A stretch of DNA of 64,000 bases from Cyanoderma ruficeps (Eukaryota; Chordata; Aves; Passeriformes; Timaliidae). The notes beneath the pieces were generated by a model. It was given only the letters and a program-made list of their open reading frames with translations, was not told where the DNA came from and did not search any database. The DNA is taken from contig VZDJ01004378.1 in the NCBI GenBank assembly GCA_008694505.1, forward strand, positions 20,290,239 through 20,354,238, given 5' to 3'. The translations under genes were made by a program, and so were the position numbers. Below, one piece after another: positions 42,901-54,900 of the stretch; position 1 is the first letter of the stretch, and the number at the start of each line of letters is the position of its first letter.

Positions 42901-45900
42901 ATGCTGCTTTTACATATTGAATGACTCCTTTTTTGGTCCCTTAAGACTGAAGTCCTCTTCTTTCTGTTATATTCATCATGTGCAAATGTGCCATTTTTAA
43001 CTGGCAGGAACAGAGACAGCTCTGAACCCTTTGCTGGGGTTTAATTTAGTAAAGTAGCAATAATCTCACATCCCATTCCAGTCTCACGTTGTCCCTTGGT
43101 TTCTGCCTTCTTCTTGCCCCTTTTCAGCACTGCAGTGCTAAGGAAGGGAAGATCTTTTTTACCTGAGAGCTTCTCCTGTCTGGTTTATACTCAGGCCTGG
43201 TTGCTTCACTGGACTGGCAGAAATTGCTTAACACTGTTGTGGTAGAATCAACATCACCAGGTGCTTCTTAAAAGGGCTGCCAGTCTGGGACTAGAGCACT
43301 GTGGTTTCTGCTGCTATTCAGATTGCTAAAAAATGTAGAACTCTGATAAACAAAAGAAATCTCTGACTATCAGACTTTCTGCTTACTCAGTTGTCCATGA
43401 CTTGCTTAATAATTCAAGGAATTTGATGTTGTGATTGGACCTGGCTTAGGCATCTCTCTACAGCCTTAGAACATGTGGATCCCACAGGATGCACCTGTCC
43501 ATGGAAACTGAAATTACCTGACAGAAAGCTGTACCTTGACCATACATCTGACATATCCCCTATGCAGACGTCTAAAAGATTAGAGGGAATAATTTGCTGT
43601 CTAGTAGTGCCAGGTTGTTGGGTGTCAAAAGGAACATACAGTTTTTAGCCCTATAGCATAGCATGTTTTCTGTTGCAGAAATGCTACTTGGATGCCTTAA
43701 TAGACAAAGGTGCATTTCCTATGGAATTTCAAAGTGAGTGTAAGCACATGCCAGGGCTTTCTTAATGCAGCCTTGGATTCATTGCCTGGGTCATCACATA
43801 CGTGACCTATGCTGTAAGAGTAATAAAATTTGTGACAGGGTGCATTTTCCATATGGCTCTACTCTCAGGAGGGTCATCTTGCTTTAGTGGGGATTTTTCT
43901 GAGTCCATGTTGAATCTGGTGTAGCAAATAGGTTCCTAACAGCCCTACTATGAGTCCAGTCAGGTTGCTGGAGAGACTAGTAGGAGTGTATTTGTGCTTA
44001 GTGCTTTTCATGGAAAAAAAAACAAAAACCCCACAATGTTTTAAAGTTCACATTCTGTGTGAATTGAGCTATACTTCAGGAATTCAGTCACTGTGGAAAT
44101 TTTCTGGCTTTTCCTATTCATAAGATAATTCCTAGCAAATGAGACATTTTATAATAATATCCATTATTTCAACCTGTTCATTGCATCTCCTAAAATATGC
44201 ATGTTTACATTGTTTCATATTGTTGCCAGTTAATTTGCATTTTCTATCCATGTTCAATTTGCATTCTTTAACTCATCGTTTGCTGGTAAGTGTGTTCTTT
44301 CTATACATATTCAAAGAAATTCTTTAATTCAATTTCTCTGTTTCTTCTCATACAGTCTCACAGCCAGATATGCAACTCAGTCTAATCACAGTGGAATTGC
44401 AACCAGTCAAAAAAAGGCTTCTAGGTCAGTTAAATATCTCTAATTTATTGCTTGTTAGTGATACTCAAGCAAGTATATGCCCATTGATATTTTATCCTTT
44501 GGACTTAAGCAGACACTAAACAATGCGTCATTTTTGTTGTGTGCAAGCTTTGGAATGATGAGCTTTGCCACAGAAAAGCCTTGTGTTAATTGGCTTTTGG
44601 CCAATGGGCTGATTTCAACTATATATTAGCAATATTTCTGGTTGTTATGTATCCTGCATCTTTGTATTCTGCATGTAAAATATTGGATGTGAAGGATTAG
44701 TTGGTGATTTTAGTGCTCTGTACTTTCTGGCTCAATTCCTGCTTTTAGTCATGAGTGAAAAGGAGTTTGGGAGTCCACCCCTGTTCCCACTAGATGTTTT
44801 GCATATATAGCAAACCCACCTGAAAGTCTGAGTTCATGAGGCCAAGTTTACACAGAAGCAAAACAGAGCAGAAAAAAAGAATGACTTCCAAGACTTCTGC
44901 TCCATCAAGAGTAGCCTGCACACAGTGCCTGTGAATGAGAAGCTTTGTTTTGACAGTGAATTTGACAGAGCTGTGTGTAGCAGCTGACTTGTTTCAGATT
45001 TTGTCAGTACTTTTAGTCTGTCATTTCCATGAGCACTAAAATCTACAAGCCAGATTGTAGAAGAAAGAAGCTGAGGTCTAAAGCTTACTCTTTTTCTAGC
45101 TTGCTGTTTTTCTTCTTCTTTTTTGGGGGGAGGGGCGATAATTAATGTATTCATTAATTATACCTTTGCTGTACAGTTCATTGGTGAGACCAATGAACTC
45201 TAAATTGCATAATCTACAATAAAGTTTGCGTTTTGCCGCATAGAACACTAACACAATGTGAATTGCTGGTGATAGCTTGAAATGAGCTATACCACGGTCC
45301 AGTGGCTTTGCACCTGCATTTATAGGTCTTCGTTTTCCTTATTGCTGATACTCCTGTCTTGTCCACATTCAACATGTCAAAGTTAACAGTCTTATTGTCT
45401 AATACTTTAAATCTGTGGCAGAGTTTCCGAAGCCTGTTCAGAGGTATGTGACTTGTCCCTTATTTGTTATACTCTTCTTTGCATTTCCTTAGCTGCTTAA
45501 CATGATTCTGCAAGAGCAATTTAAAACCTGAATTCAATTAAGAAAGTCAGCAAATGAGGTAAACTGGAAAATGTGTAGAGAAAATGACCTCATGCATAAT
45601 GTGCTTATTGTGGCAAGTTCTTGAATTCTGGCATACAGAATATATGCAAAACTATTTTGTATTTTAACAGAGCAGATGAGTTTCTAGGGTTGCACATGCC
45701 TTTTCATTGCTATTGTCATTACCTTTGACAAATGGTCTCAGGGCTCTTACTGCCTGTCAAATTAGGGTAATGAGAAAGAGCAAATGGATTTTTAAGTTTG
45801 TTTTAGTGCATTCTTCAGGGAACAGAAGATCACTCAAATTCATGGGTCACGGCAAAGGTTAGCACGCGTACAGCTGCAGAGCAGAGACAGCCTGCTCTGG

Positions 45901-48900
45901 GCTCGGCACAGAGCTAGCAGGGCAGGCTGGCGGCCAGAATGGGCCACGAAAATAGACAGTGGATTGGTTCTCTGAGGTTTAAACTGGTAAAGAAAAAGAA
46001 TATGGAGTTGTTTACGTATATTTGCAAATGGAAATAAAATTATTTGAACATTTCTGTTATGCCAGTGTATTAAACAAACAAAAAAAGTTTGGAAAAAGTC
46101 AAATGTTTTGTACTTCTTTGTAATGTGATTTTTTTTTTCCTTCTGCCTAATTCTACTCTTTAATAATAAAATGAAACTAACAGAATTTGATAACTCTGGT
46201 ATAATTTGCACTGCTATTATTAAAATCATTCCAATAAGCAAGAAACAGAAGAGAGATGCTCTTCTGCGGAAAAAGCCTATGGCTGATTTGACCAATTAAT
46301 TTGTCTAAGTAATAACAAAACTGGAAAGAAGTGGGGGTGCCCACAAAGGTGCTTCAGAAAGTTTGAAGTAGGCATGGATTAGGAATCTTACAGGACAAAA
46401 CAAATTTAAAAAGATGCAGGCTGACACATGCCAGAAACAACAACATTCTGCATTTTTTTCCTCAGCGTAGCCACATAGTAAGGTTCAGATGGTGGCAGCA
46501 AATACTAAGAAATGAACTGCAGAGTCTACATTTTATATCTAAAAGGTATAAATGCATCTGTATCATCTAGATAAAATAAGTATTTTCAATATTTTTCATT
46601 TAAATTAGTAAGGTGGAAGTATTTTAGCTAGTAGCCTTCTGAAAAATAACTGAAGAACATAACTAAAAAGCCAGCTTTTATGCTAAACACAACTGTGAAA
46701 AATTTAATAGGAGATACAAAATATTTCTCAACTGTATTGCTGTGCTTTCTAATCTATTTCTTCAATATTTCCTCTCCAAAAGTGACATATTAATAAAGGT
46801 TGATATTGCATTTTAATATTTGTTAGGGTGAATCTGTTTTAGCAATGTTAATGGCAAATGCAAAGCATCTTCTTACGTGTCTTGTGACTCTAGAAAGCAT
46901 CTTTTTCCCTTTTGTGTGCATAAGGATAAGCTTTAGTTTCCATTTGTGGAGTCTAACTAATTTGAATCCTCCTGTTTGTTGTTGCTTCCTGAATTCGTTG
47001 GGTTTAGTGGTTTAAAATTGTGATCTGATATTTGCACATTGTCTCCGCTGTATGTTGTATTACATAAAATTAACAGATTTCTCACTGATTTCTCACTGAT
47101 TTTCTCACCATTCCAGGCTTCCAGGACCCTCAAGGGTGCCAGCTGCAGGCAGCAGTACCAAAGTCCAGGGAGCTTCCAATTTAAATCGGAGAAGTCAGAG
47201 CTTTAACAGCATTGACAAAAACAAGCCTCCACAATATGCAAATGGAAATGAAAAAGGTAAGGGATTAAAGTTACTGAGTTTACTTTCTGTAACACAAAAG
47301 AAGGGGAAAAAAAACATCCACAAGGGTCAAAGAAGAGAATGTAGTATTTAGACTTGGTAAGGAGTACATATGGAAATTGGGGCCTGAACTAGGACATGTG
47401 GTTCAGTTGCAATTTAAGTTCAGTTGTGAAGACTTTCAAGATGTTATAATCACATTTTATCCATCTTTGATGGAAATATCACAGGGTGACTTTTACAAAG
47501 TAAATCCATACTGGATCTTATTCCATATAAAAGTCTACTCTTCCCTGAAGGAATACTGCCATCATTTTCCAGGGACTTGGCATCTTAGCCTCTAATGGAG
47601 AAGAATCAGAGTATCATATTTGCATCAGAATGTTACATGTATATATTCTTTCAGAACCTGGCTTAGAGTGTGCGTAATACTGAATAAAGGATTGCAAGTA
47701 AAATGAAATTTTGCAGGGATTTGGAGCAGCCTTTGCAACAATGAGCTGAGTACCTTGGGGTCCTTCCATTTCTCTCATCCTGACTCTATTTTCCTGGAAA
47801 ATGTGCCTCTTCAGGCTTTATCTCAAAAAGAATAATGCAAAAATGCAGCTTTCTGAGTTGTGTAACTAATCCATCCCCTTCCTCCCCTTCTTTTTCCCTT
47901 TGTGTAATGAGCAGCATTTTATTCATATCTCTGGGTTAGAACCCAGTTGAAAGTGATACAATATACATAGTACCCGCTTGCATCCTTGGGGTCTGTGGGA
48001 GGAACAAGTATGCAGTGAATGTTCTTCATCCAAGCAACAGGCAGCTATCCAGATTTTTTTTTTACAAAATTCTGATGAACATGCTTTGCCCCTAGCTGTA
48101 TCTGAAGATATAAAACCATCCTTTCAATAGTTATTTCTTTATTTTTACTATCAGGATTGAATGTTTCACATAGTTCTATAGTGGGTTTTATTTTATCAAG
48201 GACTTGTTTGTGTCAAGACATCCAAGCTAAAACTAGGAAAAGATCAGAGTGAAAACTGAGCATACACTGTATAGTTCACAAATACGATAGTGAAGTTATG
48301 AAGCAGGAGATGTGGCTACTTGAGTGAAGGTATGTACACCAGTTTAGGTTTTAGAATTGCTTCATAATGTTTACATGTTTGCTACTGAAATATGTCAGAA
48401 TGTAATGATTCAAGGTGAGACATGAATGTAGATAATATTCTTAGCTCATTACTTGGAAACTGTCTTTTGACTGCTAAGGCTTGCATTGCATTGTACAATT
48501 ATGTGACTTTTTGCATGATGTATTTCTTCCCCATTTCTTTACTGCAGAGAATGTGAATCTTGATGAGGTTTTTAGTGAAGTCATCACTTGCAAGAGGATA
48601 AGGGGTGGCTTTTTTGTGAAGACAATCAATTCATTTTACAGAAAATAGCAGATGTAATGCTGCATATCTGCAGACTACTGTGTTTGAGATGTTTCCATGT
48701 GTTCTTTTCTTTCTTATCAAAACAGCAGAACGGATGAAAAACATTAACTTTACGTGATAATCAAAGATAAATACAAGTTTGTTTTAGGGCATAAAGCAGA
48801 AATTCTTTAGAGAAAATGACTGCTGTGAATGCAAGGGTTGCAAAGCAATATTCTTTCATAATATCCTAAAAAACAGAAGAACAGTGTATTTGAGCACACT

Positions 48901-51900
48901 GTGCTCTACTTTTCCTAAAGAGAAAAACAACCGTGCCATGCTATGTTTTAAACTTAGTTATTATACTGACTAATTTTTGAATATTACAATGAGATTTCCA
49001 GGTACTTTTTTAATATTTTTATTAGTATTTTAGGATGTTCTGTAACCTGAGATTTTTGAAGAATTTGTTTAGAAACAAACTTCAACATTTACAATAGTAA
49101 TATAAAATAATATAAACCCAGTATTTTTAAAAAATAGTGTTACCATACAGTAAAAAACTGATATTTCCCTACAATGCAGCAGAAATAATAGACTTTATAT
49201 TTCAATTTTTGCTTCTGATGCAGATGCTTGGAGCAAGATAACTTTACCAGCTTTTTTTTTGAGAAGATGCACAGTCCATATGTCCTAATTTCTAAAACAA
49301 AGAGATGACTTGTGCTAACTAAATAGCTGTTAGATAGTGGGACCATCAAACCTCTTCAAGGACAGATCACGGTTGATATATTTTTCTCTCCTGTACACCT
49401 TTCTGTATGTGCAATAAGGAGACCTCAGAAAATACACACAACATAAGATTTCTTTTTTTGTAATCCAGTTATAGGTAGTACTTGCAATCTATTCCTGTGT
49501 AACACGGTCACTCAGTCTCGGTGGGGAATGGATATGCAGTCACAGAGTTAAAGGAGACCTGAAGGTGATCCAAAAGAAGATGTGATATCAGCCTCTTATT
49601 TAGTATTCCATTATTTACTCTCTCACTGATATAATCACCTTTGAAGGTTGCTTAGGCAGTAGTTCAACTCAGTAAGAAACCTGGCTCCCCTGAGCAAATG
49701 CCGGTTTGCCCTTTACTGAGCAGAGCAGTTTTCACTGACAGACCCGACCCACTGTGTGACACAGGTAACTGTGTATAGCCCTGGTTGAGCTGCAACACAG
49801 AATGCACCAAAACATTAAACAAGCCATTAGCTGGAACTTGTTCCTGGAGCTTCAGTGCAATTCTTTTTTTTTTTTTTTTCCCCTGGACTGTGCAGCTTAC
49901 AGATCAATTGCAAAGATCATGCCTGCTTTTCAGACACGTCAGATTTATCTGCCTCTGATTTAAAAACATAAAGATAGAAATAAAACTAGGAAAATTAAAC
50001 TGTTTGAATGAAGTAATGATCCAGATTGCTAATAAGGTAGAAAAACACCACATTTTGAGTAAGCAAAGAAATAATGGTCTAATTCATGCCACATTTTTAA
50101 AACAAATCTTTACCCCTTAGATCTTAGAAACAGTTTATCTGAGCGCTGATGAAGGTCTCTATGTCATGGAATTGTATTTCCAGCTTTTCAATATAATTTA
50201 GTGATATAAGATGGTGTTTCTGTTTTCTCCAAACTCAGTTTAAACAGTATTTTGTTGTTTTGCCCATATGAACTCTAAGAAACTCTGCCCTGGAACTCTG
50301 TTGTGTGATGATGCTGATGCAAATTGTTCATCTCTGGCCAGTATGTACATCTATGTGTATGTTTCTTCTGGTGGCACTATTTTTCCAGTTGTCCCTGGTG
50401 GTGTTCTCCTCTTATGCTGATAAGGGGTAACTACTTTCTCATAGACAGCTAGAAAGGGAGAGTTGACCAAGATTAATTGTTTTAATCTCACTAGATATCT
50501 CTCCCATTCCTTCAAACATTGTTACAGCAACCCCTTGAGATACTTCCATTTTCTACTAACCTTTTTTATTGTGACTGACTAAAAATGGATAATCTGGACA
50601 CCTGCCTGCTACTGAATATTTAGGTTATCGTGAGTAATTTTGGTGCAGTAGAGGAGCTGTTGTTAAGAGGTTGTCCTTTCCAGCAGCACAGAACACAGTA
50701 AAGGTCACAGATGAGAAGACAAAGGAGGTTGATTATGTACTGGTCCCAAGTTCAAGTCTTGACATGTCCTTTATTTTTTCAACAACCTATGAAAAGTGGA
50801 TTTGAAAATGTCGATTCGATCATCATGGTCTTGCTGGGTTATGATAGAAATTTCTCTTTTTGCATTGAACATCTGAGGGTATTGTGTTTCTGCTGTGCTT
50901 TTACAGCAGAGGTTGAGCTCTGAAGCAATGAGTTCTCAAGCAGAATGCAATGCTGTTTTCACCAGAGGCTGACTGTGCATCTCAGAAATATGGCGTTAAG
51001 CCCAAAACTGAAGACTGACTTCTTGTAAAATTTAGTTTACAGAAATAAGAAATCTTTTTCATGGGTTGGGTTCACTCTGTCTCAAAATCACCACAAGGTG
51101 GGGACAAGTTTCATGTAATGTGCAGCTAAAGCCAAGCCCAATTGAATATACAGAAAGCAGTTAATTGTGTGCGGCTTCAAGTAATGCATTTGTGCTGGAG
51201 GTGGGGGGGGAATAGATCTTTTAATTCCACATCTTTAAACATACAGACAGGTTGTCAATACTTCTTGAGAGCATGCAGTTCACATTCCTTGCAGAAATAT
51301 TAAGGATGCCCTTTAAATTGAAGATTAATTACAAGCTAAATTTCTCTGTAAATTTTTGATGCTGTTTATGATTTGTGACATAGGGATCAAATAAATACCA
51401 GCAAGTCCAGGAACCTGTATTTTTTTTGCTATATATGTAGCAGAACAAGCTGCTGATGAAACAGTAAATACTCTTCTTTTTACATTTTTCCCCTAAATGA
51501 GTTCAATATTATACAGCTGCAAATATGGAAAGGCACGAATTTTTCTTTTTAATCAGAACTTTTTTTTTTTTTTTTTGGTAGTTAAACTAATAGCCTGAAG
51601 CCATAAATATGTAACATAACTAATACAACAGAATGCAGGGCATCCCACTGTTCACAGATTGTTACATGTATTCTGCATTAGTTTTGCATATTCTTATGAT
51701 GAATTGTTCTTCTGAAAAGCTATTGATATAGCTTAAGACCCCAATCCTCCTGTGCATGTAGGGCTAGCTTAGTGCAAGGCAATATATGTGCAAGTGCACA
51801 CCCACTTTTGAGTTATCAGCCCTGTGTCTGATTCCTAGTATAAATAAAGAAAGCCTGAGGGCTGCAGTAATTTCCAACAGCTGCACTTGGCCTCATGCTC

Positions 51901-54900
51901 TCTTACAGCATCTGAGGCTCACTAGACAAGAACAGGGACCCAGCCATAATTTCTGCCTTGGTCCCAAGGGATCAGCTGCGCAGCTGCCCACCAAAGGTGC
52001 TCCATGGTGCAACCTGGAGCCCTGAAAATATTCTGTAATTTTGCCTGTCACAAAAAATACTCTGAAGCAAGCTTTACCAGTTAATATTTTCTTGCTTAGA
52101 ACAAGACTCGGCAGAGCTGCTTGAAACCTTTTGTGAAAGTGGAATGAGCTCATTGACAGCATCAGGTGGAAATGGACCACAGTGGGTCATCTGGTCCAAC
52201 TCCCTGCTCAAGCAGGATCGTCTCACAACACACTGAACATGGGTTCATCCAGATGATTTTTTAGTATCTCCAGTGAGGGAGACTTCATAACCTCTCTGGA
52301 CAATCTGTTCCAGTTCTTGGTCATCCACACAGTAAAGAAATTCTTCCACATGTTTGGATTGAACTTCATGTGCATCAGGGTCTTCCTGTTGTCTCTTACC
52401 CAATTGCTGGCACCACTGAGAAAAGCCTGACTTGACATCCTCCTTCTAGATACTTGTATACATAGATGAGGTCCCCTCTCAGTCATCTCTTCTGGAGGCT
52501 GAATAGGCCCAACTCTCCCAGCCTATTCCTGTGGGAGAGTTGCTCCAGTCCCTTCATCATCTTTGTCACCCATATAGCGCTGTGGCATTTGCATACCAGG
52601 CTGAGGAGCACACAAAAAAACCACTGGGCAGATGGAATTCTATTGCATCTGTGAAGGTGGAGATGATTGACTTAATGGAACTAGTTACTAATGGAACTAG
52701 TTGCTAATAATTTTAAGCAAGTAAAAATGTTACATGTTGTCATGTTACTTTTGTTCAATTTTTTTTAAAATATTTTTAAACTAGAACTTCTTAATTCTAT
52801 TCAGAGCAGTAAATTTTTGCTATGTTAGCATTCTCTTTGTTAAAGGAAAAACAGCTTCACTTTCGGTATTCTCAAAATTCTGCCTTTCCTGAATGTGTTA
52901 GCAGCCTTCAGGCTTCCAGATGGGTAGTTGAATCTTTACTTGAGGTTTAGGGCTGAGACTGCAAAAATGAAAATGACGCATAACTTCATACTGTGTGCTG
53001 AAGGGACTACTGTCCTCAGCATTCTCATCTATGATATTATTCAGACAGGGGGGCCCAAGATACGACATACTATGCGTATATGCAAAGAATCAAGAGCTCT
53101 TTTTGTCATTACACAAACCATATTTTCATTGCATGTTTCATGGGCTTTTTGTAATACAGAATTCAATATACTATAGACCACCTTACATCTAATTCTCCAA
53201 CAGTCCCAATACTGAATGGGATGACAAGATATATCCACTAAAAGAATATATGTCAGCTGCTGAAATAGCTAACTGCCATTACCACTTCATTTATCTGGTG
53301 TTTCAGAGTGATGGTGTTTATATACTCAGATATGTCTTGGGAATCAGAACTTCATACAGAAGAGCTTAACCCTTTCATGCATTGGTCTGTTTCGGTTAAT
53401 AAGGCTAGATGATGAAAATCAGAGCTATTAATTGTCATGATTTGATTATTGCAGAAGGAGCCATGTTCTCATTCATTCTGATGACCCACTGAAGTTCCTG
53501 GATGATGCAAATGTAGTGAATGTGCCAGAGCCTTCTGTACCTATAAGTTCGGAGTCACACCAGCCATCATTGCTGTACCCATGCAGATGATGTATCACTC
53601 TAACTTTCAAGTACTTACACTGGTGAAATTGTTGATGAAAGTTTTTCCTACCTATGAAAGTGTATTGAGATAAGTTCTTGAAGTGAGCTGCTAAATATTG
53701 TTAACAGTACTTAAAACTAAAAAATGTATTGTCATCAGCCTTTTTTGCTTTTGTGACTATTGATTTTACCCATTTAATTTCAGTATTACTGAGAGCTTCT
53801 CCTCTTGCCCAAAACCTTAGCTTTCTAACACATAGTATTCTTTCACCCAACATCAAACTCCTCGTTGTCCAGTTTTGTTTTTCTGCCGTAATTGCAGCAT
53901 TCTTTTTTCTTCTTCAGTGTTTTGTCATGAACAAGTGGTTGGAAGAACTTCTTTATTACAGATTAAAAAATAAGATCTTAACTTGGAAGGCTTGATTTGC
54001 ATAATGAAATTGTTGTCACAAGGGTGTTTCTGAGGCTTTCTTGAGCTCATGGAAGTATCAAACACCATGATAATGGTGGAAAGAAGTGTATTCTATTAGC
54101 ATCCTTCATGTTCCATGCACATATAAATTATGTTTGTTTTAGATCACATGTAAATGTGTTTTAAATGCCAGGGGAGTTTGATATCACCTTCAAGCAGGAG
54201 ATGAGAGACTAACTATACCACTAAAAAACTATGGGTTTTTTTCTGTTTTTAAAGCAGATTCACCAAAAGGCCCTCACCCCTCTGCAGGCATGAATGGAAA
54301 TGTGCAGCATCCCACCAGCACCGGGCAGCAGCAGGTCTCTGCCATACCCTCTCCAAGTGCCNAATGTCAAACACAGTGCGACCTCTACCATGCTGTCTGT
54401 GAAGCAGCCCAGTCCTGCAACCTCCCCTACTCCAACTTCAGACAGGCTCAAGCCACCCCCTTCTGAAGGTGTGAAGCCCCCTTCATCTGGACAAAAATCT
54501 ATGCTAGAAAAATTCAAGCTGGTTAATGCTAGGACTGCTCTGAGACCTCCTTTGTCACTGAGCTCAGGACCCAGTGACAGTGGGAGAGAGGATGACAACT
54601 TTTCAGAGTGTGGTGAAATGGATGTCTTAAGTGGTGGGGTGAACAGCGGCGGCTCCACAAGTAGCAGTCCCAAAGTATCACCGAAGTTAACCCCTCCGAA
54701 AGCTGGCAGCAAAAATCTCAGCAATAAAAAATCTTTGCTACAGCCAAAGGACAAAGAGGAAAAGAACAGGGACAAAAACAAAGTTTGCACTGAGAAAGCA
54801 GTCAAGGAAGAGAAGGATCAGGTCATTGAATCATCTACAAAGAAGAGCTCAAAAATTGCAAGCTTAATCCCAAAGGGAAGCAAGACAACAGCAGCCAAGA

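Larger units (their letters stand above)
31480..44355 (+). other. NAV3: NAV3 intron (12.9 kb)
   Basis: Runs from GTAGGT to ATACAG. No second gene is supported. Recognisable contents are a GAT/GGT-type simple repeat (34942-34970), a weak MIR-like stretch (35090-35270), TAAA/TAGA-rich simple sequence (39811-39900), a CR1 fragment (40779-40884), a GC-richer stretch with overlapping open frames (40950-41280) and AT-rich simple sequence (about 42720-42840). The rest is generic AT-rich intron. Confidence 0.9.
44425..47116 (+). other. NAV3: NAV3 intron (2.7 kb)
   Basis: Runs from GTCAGT to TTCCAG. It contains a perfect inverted repeat (45175-45199), a short GC-richer stretch (about 45850-45945) and, immediately before the acceptor, three tandem copies of an 11-bp pyrimidine-rich unit (47076-47108). 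A 151-residue open frame on the minus strand (45840-46295) has no recognisable domain and I do not regard it as a gene. Confidence 0.9.
47257..54257 (+). other. NAV3: NAV3 intron (7.0 kb)
   Basis: Runs from GTAAGG to AAAGCAG. It contains a CR1 relic (52166-52580), a 16-bp direct duplication just after it (52673-52704), a locally GC-richer stretch around 51870-52020 and homopolymer T runs (about 49864-49880 and 51560-51576). No other gene is supported. Confidence 0.9.

Noticed and set aside
45840..46295. 151-codon minus-strand frame beginning MVKSAIGFFRRRASLF
   Set aside because: Hydrophobic start looks signal-like, but the rest is AT-biased random-looking sequence. It runs antisense through a NAV3 intron without support.
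47257..47348. Extension of the Ser-rich exon past its donor
   Set aside because: GTAAGG is a good donor and the next exon joins in phase with conserved residues. The extension is Lys-rich intron sequence ending in a stop.
52223..52486. 87-codon minus-strand frame
   Set aside because: Lies wholly inside the CR1 relic and is part of the decayed element.
54260..54805. 181-codon minus-strand frame opposite the 1-kb exon
   Set aside because: Shadow of the real NAV3 exon; its Leu/Ser-rich translation is the complement of the Lys/Ser/Pro-rich coding strand.
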